From Maribacter ulvicola (lineage in GTDB: Bacteria > Bacteroidota > Bacteroidia > Flavobacteriales > Flavobacteriaceae): 64,000 nt of DNA. A program made the position numbers and the translations under genes. Below, piece by piece: positions 60,594 through 64,000 of the stretch (position 1 is the first letter of the stretch; each line of letters starts with the position of its first letter). The notes beneath the pieces were generated by a model. The model was given only the letters and a program-made list of their open reading frames with translations, was not told the DNA's origin and did no database searches. Location of the stretch: positions 124,001 to 188,000 of the forward strand of contig NZ_FTMA01000005.1 in NCBI RefSeq assembly GCF_900155985.1, given 5' to 3'.

Positions 60594-61821
60594 CCATAAT
60601 TTGGGTAAACGTTCTAAAATAATACTTGGGCTTTTCATTGCGGTGCTAATTGGTATCATTGTAACAGAAATTGTGCGTCCTAGACCCATAAACTGGAAAC
60701 CTTCATACACCTCTGTATCTAAAATTCCGTTTGGCTGTTTTGTGCTTTTCAACGAACTACCCAATATTTTTTCCAATAGTGAAATTGAATCTGTAGAAAG
60801 TAGTATTTACGATGCGCTACTACAAAGAGACAGTACTATACCTTCTAATTATGTAATTATCAACGATTATATCTATTTAGATGAACAAGAAACCAATCAG
60901 GTTTTAAAATATGTAGCAGGTGGCAACCAAGTGTTTATTGCAACCAGTAATCTTACTGGACAACTGGCCGATACTTTAAATATAGAAATCACACAACAGT
61001 ACGATATTCTAGAAGATTCGGTCAAGGCTTCTTTTACCAATAAAAACTTTAAACAAAATAATTTTTACTTTTCAAGAGGTGCCCACCCAAGTTATTTTGT
61101 AAGTGTTGATACTGTTAATACACAAATATTAGGACACCTACAGTTTACATCTTCCTCGTTTTTAGAGAATAACAAAGAAGAAATTAAGGTGCGCCCCAAC
61201 TTTATTAAAACTTCTTTTGGAAAGGGAAATTTCATCATCAATACCTTACCGGTTGCCTATACCAATTTTTATATGTTAAGCGATAATACTGACTATAGTA
61301 CGCAAAGTTTTTCTTATTTAAGCGACCAACTCTTGTTTTGGGACGATTACAAGAAAACTGGAAGAAAGGTGATTACCTCACCTATGCGTTTTGTATTAAA
61401 TCAGCCCGCATTAAAATGGAGCTATTACCTACTAGTAATTGGCTTACTACTTTTTGTCATCTTCAAAGCAAAACGACAACAACGAATTATACCTGTTATA
61501 AAACCTTTAGAAAACTCATCTGTAGCTTTTGCCAAAACCGTGGGATCATTATATTACCAACACAGAGATTATACCAATTTAAACGATAAAAAAATGACCT
61601 ACTTTTTAACCTACGTTAGAAATAGGTATTATATGAACACTACAGTTTTAGATGAAAATTTTATCACACAATTAAGCGCTAAAGCCGGTAAATCTAGAGA
61701 AGAGACAAAAGCACTAGTTGAACTCTTACTTCGTCTTAAAAATAAACCTGTACATACTGAACAAGATGCTTTAGTTCTAGTTCAGAAAATAAATTCATTT
61801 AAACAATCCTATGGAAGATAA
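60568..61821 (+). CDS. DUF4350 family protein
   Basis: A 417-residue protein with an N-terminal membrane helix, an extracytoplasmic domain with a DUF4350-type fold (about 45-250; YVAGGNQVFIAT), a second helix (about 285-305) and a cytoplasmic tail. Two TTG starts fit: 60568, used here (overlap 26 bp), or 60601, giving MGKRSKIILG. It overlaps the MoxR gene by 11 bp. Confidence 0.88.
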   Translation: MNRSTNKFNHNLGKRSKIILGLFIAVLIGIIVTEIVRPRPINWKPSYTSVSKIPFGCFVLFNELPNIFSNSEIESVESSIYDALLQRDSTIPSNYVIINDYIYLDEQETNQVLKYVAGGNQVFIATSNLTGQLADTLNIEITQQYDILEDSVKASFTNKNFKQNNFYFSRGAHPSYFVSVDTVNTQILGHLQFTSSSFLENNKEEIKVRPNFIKTSFGKGNFIINTLPVAYTNFYMLSDNTDYSTQSFSYLSDQLLFWDDYKKTGRKVITSPMRFVLNQPALKWSYYLLVIGLLLFVIFKAKRQQRIIPVIKPLENSSVAFAKTVGSLYYQHRDYTNLNDKKMTYFLTYVRNRYYMNTTVLDENFITQLSAKAGKSREETKALVELLLRLKNKPVHTEQDALVLVQKINSFKQSYGR

Positions 61822-62809
61822 TACTCAAGATGAAAACAACGTAGAATTTAATTCTCGTATTGATCTCACCAAACTTCAAGAATCTGTTGTTAAGATCAAA
61901 TCAGAACTTGGAAAAGTTATTATAGGTCAACAAGAAATGATCGAGTTATTGATAGTTTCTATTTTGGCGAACGGGCATTCACTTATTGAAGGTGTACCGG
62001 GTGTAGCCAAAACCGTAACGGCAAAACTTTTGGCAAAGACCATGAACGTAGATTTTAGTAGAATTCAATTTACGCCAGATTTAATGCCTAGTGATATTTT
62101 AGGTACTTCTATATTTAATGTAAAGACCTCTGAATTCGAATTTAAAAAAGGACCTATTTTCTCAAATATAATACTGATTGATGAGATAAACCGTGCCCCT
62201 GCCAAAACCCAAGCCGCCCTTTTTGAAGCCATGGCAGAAAGGCAGATCACCATTGATGGAAATGAATTTGAAATGCAACCTCCTTTTTTGGTTTTTGCCA
62301 CTCAAAATCCTGTTGAACAAGAAGGTACATATAGATTGCCTGAAGCTCAATTAGACCGTTTTCTGTTTAAAATAAATGTACATTACCCTACTTTAGAGGA
62401 AGAAATACAGATTTTAGAAAACAAGCATCAACAAAAAAACACCAATGTAGAAGCATTAATTAATTCCGTTCTTTCTGCAGATCAAATTGCCGCTTATCAA
62501 CTGGTGATAAAGGATATCATTGTAGAAGATAACTTATTGAAATATATAGCCGCTATCGTTAACAATACTAGAACTAATGCTAATTTATATTTAGGTGCAT
62601 CGCCAAGGGCTTCTATTGCCATTTTAGACGCTTCTAAAGCAGTTGCTGCTATTAACGGAAGGGATTTTATTACGCCCGATGACATTAAGAAAGTAGTTGG
62701 TCCTATATTGGGACATAGAATCATATTAACTCCTGAAAGGGAAATGGAAGGCTACACTTCAGAAAAAATGATAAACGACCTTATTCAGACCATCGAAATT
62801 CCTAGATAA
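61811..62809 (+). CDS. MoxR family AAA+ ATPase
   Basis: A 332-residue ATPase with Walker A EGVPGVAKTVTAKLLAKT (about 60-77), Walker B ILIDEINRAPAKTQAAL, QFTPDLMPSDILG and sensor segment ATQNPVEQEGTYRLPEAQLD. MoxR ATPases act as chaperones for protein complexes, usually with a DUF58 protein encoded next to them, as here. Confidence 0.97.
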   Translation: MEDNTQDENNVEFNSRIDLTKLQESVVKIKSELGKVIIGQQEMIELLIVSILANGHSLIEGVPGVAKTVTAKLLAKTMNVDFSRIQFTPDLMPSDILGTSIFNVKTSEFEFKKGPIFSNIILIDEINRAPAKTQAALFEAMAERQITIDGNEFEMQPPFLVFATQNPVEQEGTYRLPEAQLDRFLFKINVHYPTLEEEIQILENKHQQKNTNVEALINSVLSADQIAAYQLVIKDIIVEDNLLKYIAAIVNNTRTNANLYLGASPRASIAILDASKAVAAINGRDFITPDDIKKVVGPILGHRIILTPEREMEGYTSEKMINDLIQTIEIPR

Positions 62810-62815
62810 ATCATC

Positions 62816-64000
62816 GTGAAAAACATATTCAAAAATATATTTCTTCAAAAGAGGTTTTTCTTAGTTTTAACAGGAATCATCCTTTGCTTTTTGGTGTCCT
62901 ATATTTTTGAGAACCTTTTATTTGTTGCCAAGCTAATTTTCTATTTATTCTCAGCGCTGATCATTGTAGATATTATCCTTCTCTTTTTATCAAAAGGAAA
63001 AATTGTGTCAGACAGAATTGTTCCTGATAAACTTTCTAACGGTGATGAAAACAACATCAAAATCAAGGTTACCAATCAATACTTATTTTCTAGCCGGGTC
63101 AACATTATAGACGAGCTTCCTTTTCAATTTCAAAAAAGGGACTTTAATTTTCAAATTGTACTAAAATCCGGAGAGCAAAAATTTTACACTTATGCTGTTA
63201 GACCTGTTGAACGGGGCGTTTATAGCTTTGGTAATTTGAATGTATTTGCTAGCTCGCCTATTGGCTTTCTAGCTAAAAAATACACGTTTGATCATAATAA
63301 GGAGGTACCTGTTTACCCCTCATTTTTACAACTTCGCAAATATGATCTTTTGACCTTTAGCAATCGCTTGCTTGAATTTGGTATTAAAAAAATTAGACGT
63401 ATTGGCCATACAATGGAGTTTGAACAAATTAAAGACTACATACAGGGCGATGATATTAGAAACATAAACTGGAAGGCGACTGCCAAAAGAGGTCAGCTAA
63501 TGGTCAACCAATTTCAAGATGAAAAATCGCAACCCATCTATTCTATTATAGATAAAGGTAGGGTAATGAAAATGCCTTTTAACTCTCTTAGTTTATTGGA
63601 CTATGCTATAAACGCTACTCTGGTTATCAGCAATATAGCACTAAAAAAGAATGACAAGGCAGGTATGTTTTCTTTTAGCAATAAAATAGAGTATAGGGTT
63701 ATTGCCGAACGTAAAAGCTCTCAAATGAACCTTATTCTTGAAACGCTATATAACTTAAGAACTAACTTTGTGGAAAGTGATTTTAGTAGATTATATATTG
63801 ATGTAAAAAGACATTTACCTCAACGAAGCCTTTTGCTTTTATATACCAATTTTGAAACTTTAGACGCTTTACACCGTCAATTGCCCTATTTACAAGCAAT
63901 TGCAAAACAACATTTATTAGTGGTTATTTTCTTTGAAAACACAGAGCTTTTCTCTTACGCACAAAAAAAGCCAAACAATACCTTAGAAATGTATGAGCAG
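62816..64000 (+). CDS. DUF58 domain protein, truncated by the window end
   Basis: About 395 codons are visible. Two membrane helices (about 14-34, 37-58) are followed by a soluble region with GHTMEFEQIKDYIQGDDIRN and NWKATAKRGQLMVNQF, the DUF58 core, and a vWA-like C-terminal part. The start is GTG, 6 bp after the MoxR stop. It is the usual partner of MoxR. Confidence 0.93.
   Translation, partial: MKNIFKNIFLQKRFFLVLTGIILCFLVSYIFENLLFVAKLIFYLFSALIIVDIILLFLSKGKIVSDRIVPDKLSNGDENNIKIKVTNQYLFSSRVNIIDELPFQFQKRDFNFQIVLKSGEQKFYTYAVRPVERGVYSFGNLNVFASSPIGFLAKKYTFDHNKEVPVYPSFLQLRKYDLLTFSNRLLEFGIKKIRRIGHTMEFEQIKDYIQGDDIRNINWKATAKRGQLMVNQFQDEKSQPIYSIIDKGRVMKMPFNSLSLLDYAINATLVISNIALKKNDKAGMFSFSNKIEYRVIAERKSSQMNLILETLYNLRTNFVESDFSRLYIDVKRHLPQRSLLLLYTNFETLDALHRQLPYLQAIAKQHLLVVIFFENTELFSYAQKKPNNTLEMYEQ

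Overview
The window reads as chromosomal DNA of a marine-type member of the Flavobacteriaceae (Bacteroidota). The DNA is AT-rich. Several genes are preceded by the Bacteroidota -7 box TAnnTTTG and show no clear Shine-Dalgarno sequence. The gene content is also typical: DUF3822, DUF4270, DUF4907, DUF4126, head-GIN and DUF4097-like proteins, SigW-like ECF sigma factors, and a six-domain ribosomal protein S1 with an acidic N-terminus. The genus is not determined. No tRNA, CRISPR array, insertion sequence or prophage was found; the region looks like stable core and lineage-specific chromosome.

Layout: 1-2.4 kb holds the start of kdsB, a DUF4126 membrane protein and a RecD/Dda-like helicase (minus). 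2.5-4.5 kb holds a pilin-like small membrane protein, a DUF3822 protein and rsmD (plus). 4.57-4.88 kb is the RNase P RNA gene (minus), divergent from dnaX (plus). 6.8-13.6 kb is a complete six-gene ebo operon (eboA-F) followed 6 bp later by a TMEM220-family gene (minus), divergent from miaE. 14.3-21.2 kb is a long minus-strand block: pyrR, pyrB, a small STAS-like gene, rnz, pdxH, sixA, ppk1, ppx. 21.4-27.3 kb is a LytTR two-component system with DUF4907 and Kelch lipoprotein genes, divergent from a DUF4270 lipoprotein and an outer-membrane beta-barrel gene.

27.5-27.7 kb holds two strong hairpins and possibly a small RNA, followed by rpsA, a LysM protein, cmk and lon. 33.7-36.6 kb is a four-gene ECF sigma / anti-sigma-like / DUF4097-like / head-GIN operon. 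36.6-43.3 kb holds a UMF1-type MFS transporter, an M48 lipoprotein protease, a GH31 glucosidase and glgB. 43.4-49.9 kb holds a collagen-like lipoprotein, msrB, lpdA, a DUF3817 gene, a sorbosone-dehydrogenase-like lipoprotein, aroQ, a beta-barrel protein and xerD. 50.3-56.6 kb holds a type II NADH dehydrogenase, an M20 amidohydrolase, a second sigma factor with membrane partner, an acyltransferase, a CoA-type Nudix hydrolase and a cyclophilin lipoprotein. 56.6-64 kb holds a TRIC channel, an RDD protein, and a plus-strand SpoIIM / membrane protein / DUF4129 / DUF4350 / MoxR / DUF58 operon that runs off the right end.

Most noteworthy are: the intact eboABCDEF operon with a seventh linked gene and an EboF that appears to lack canonical metal ligands; an A10 run at the end of the dnaX clamp-loader core where a slip either way meets an immediate stop; the two-component/Kelch/DUF4270/OMP locus of unknown function; the pairing of a pilin-like protein with a DUF3822 protein; and a possible small RNA between two terminators.
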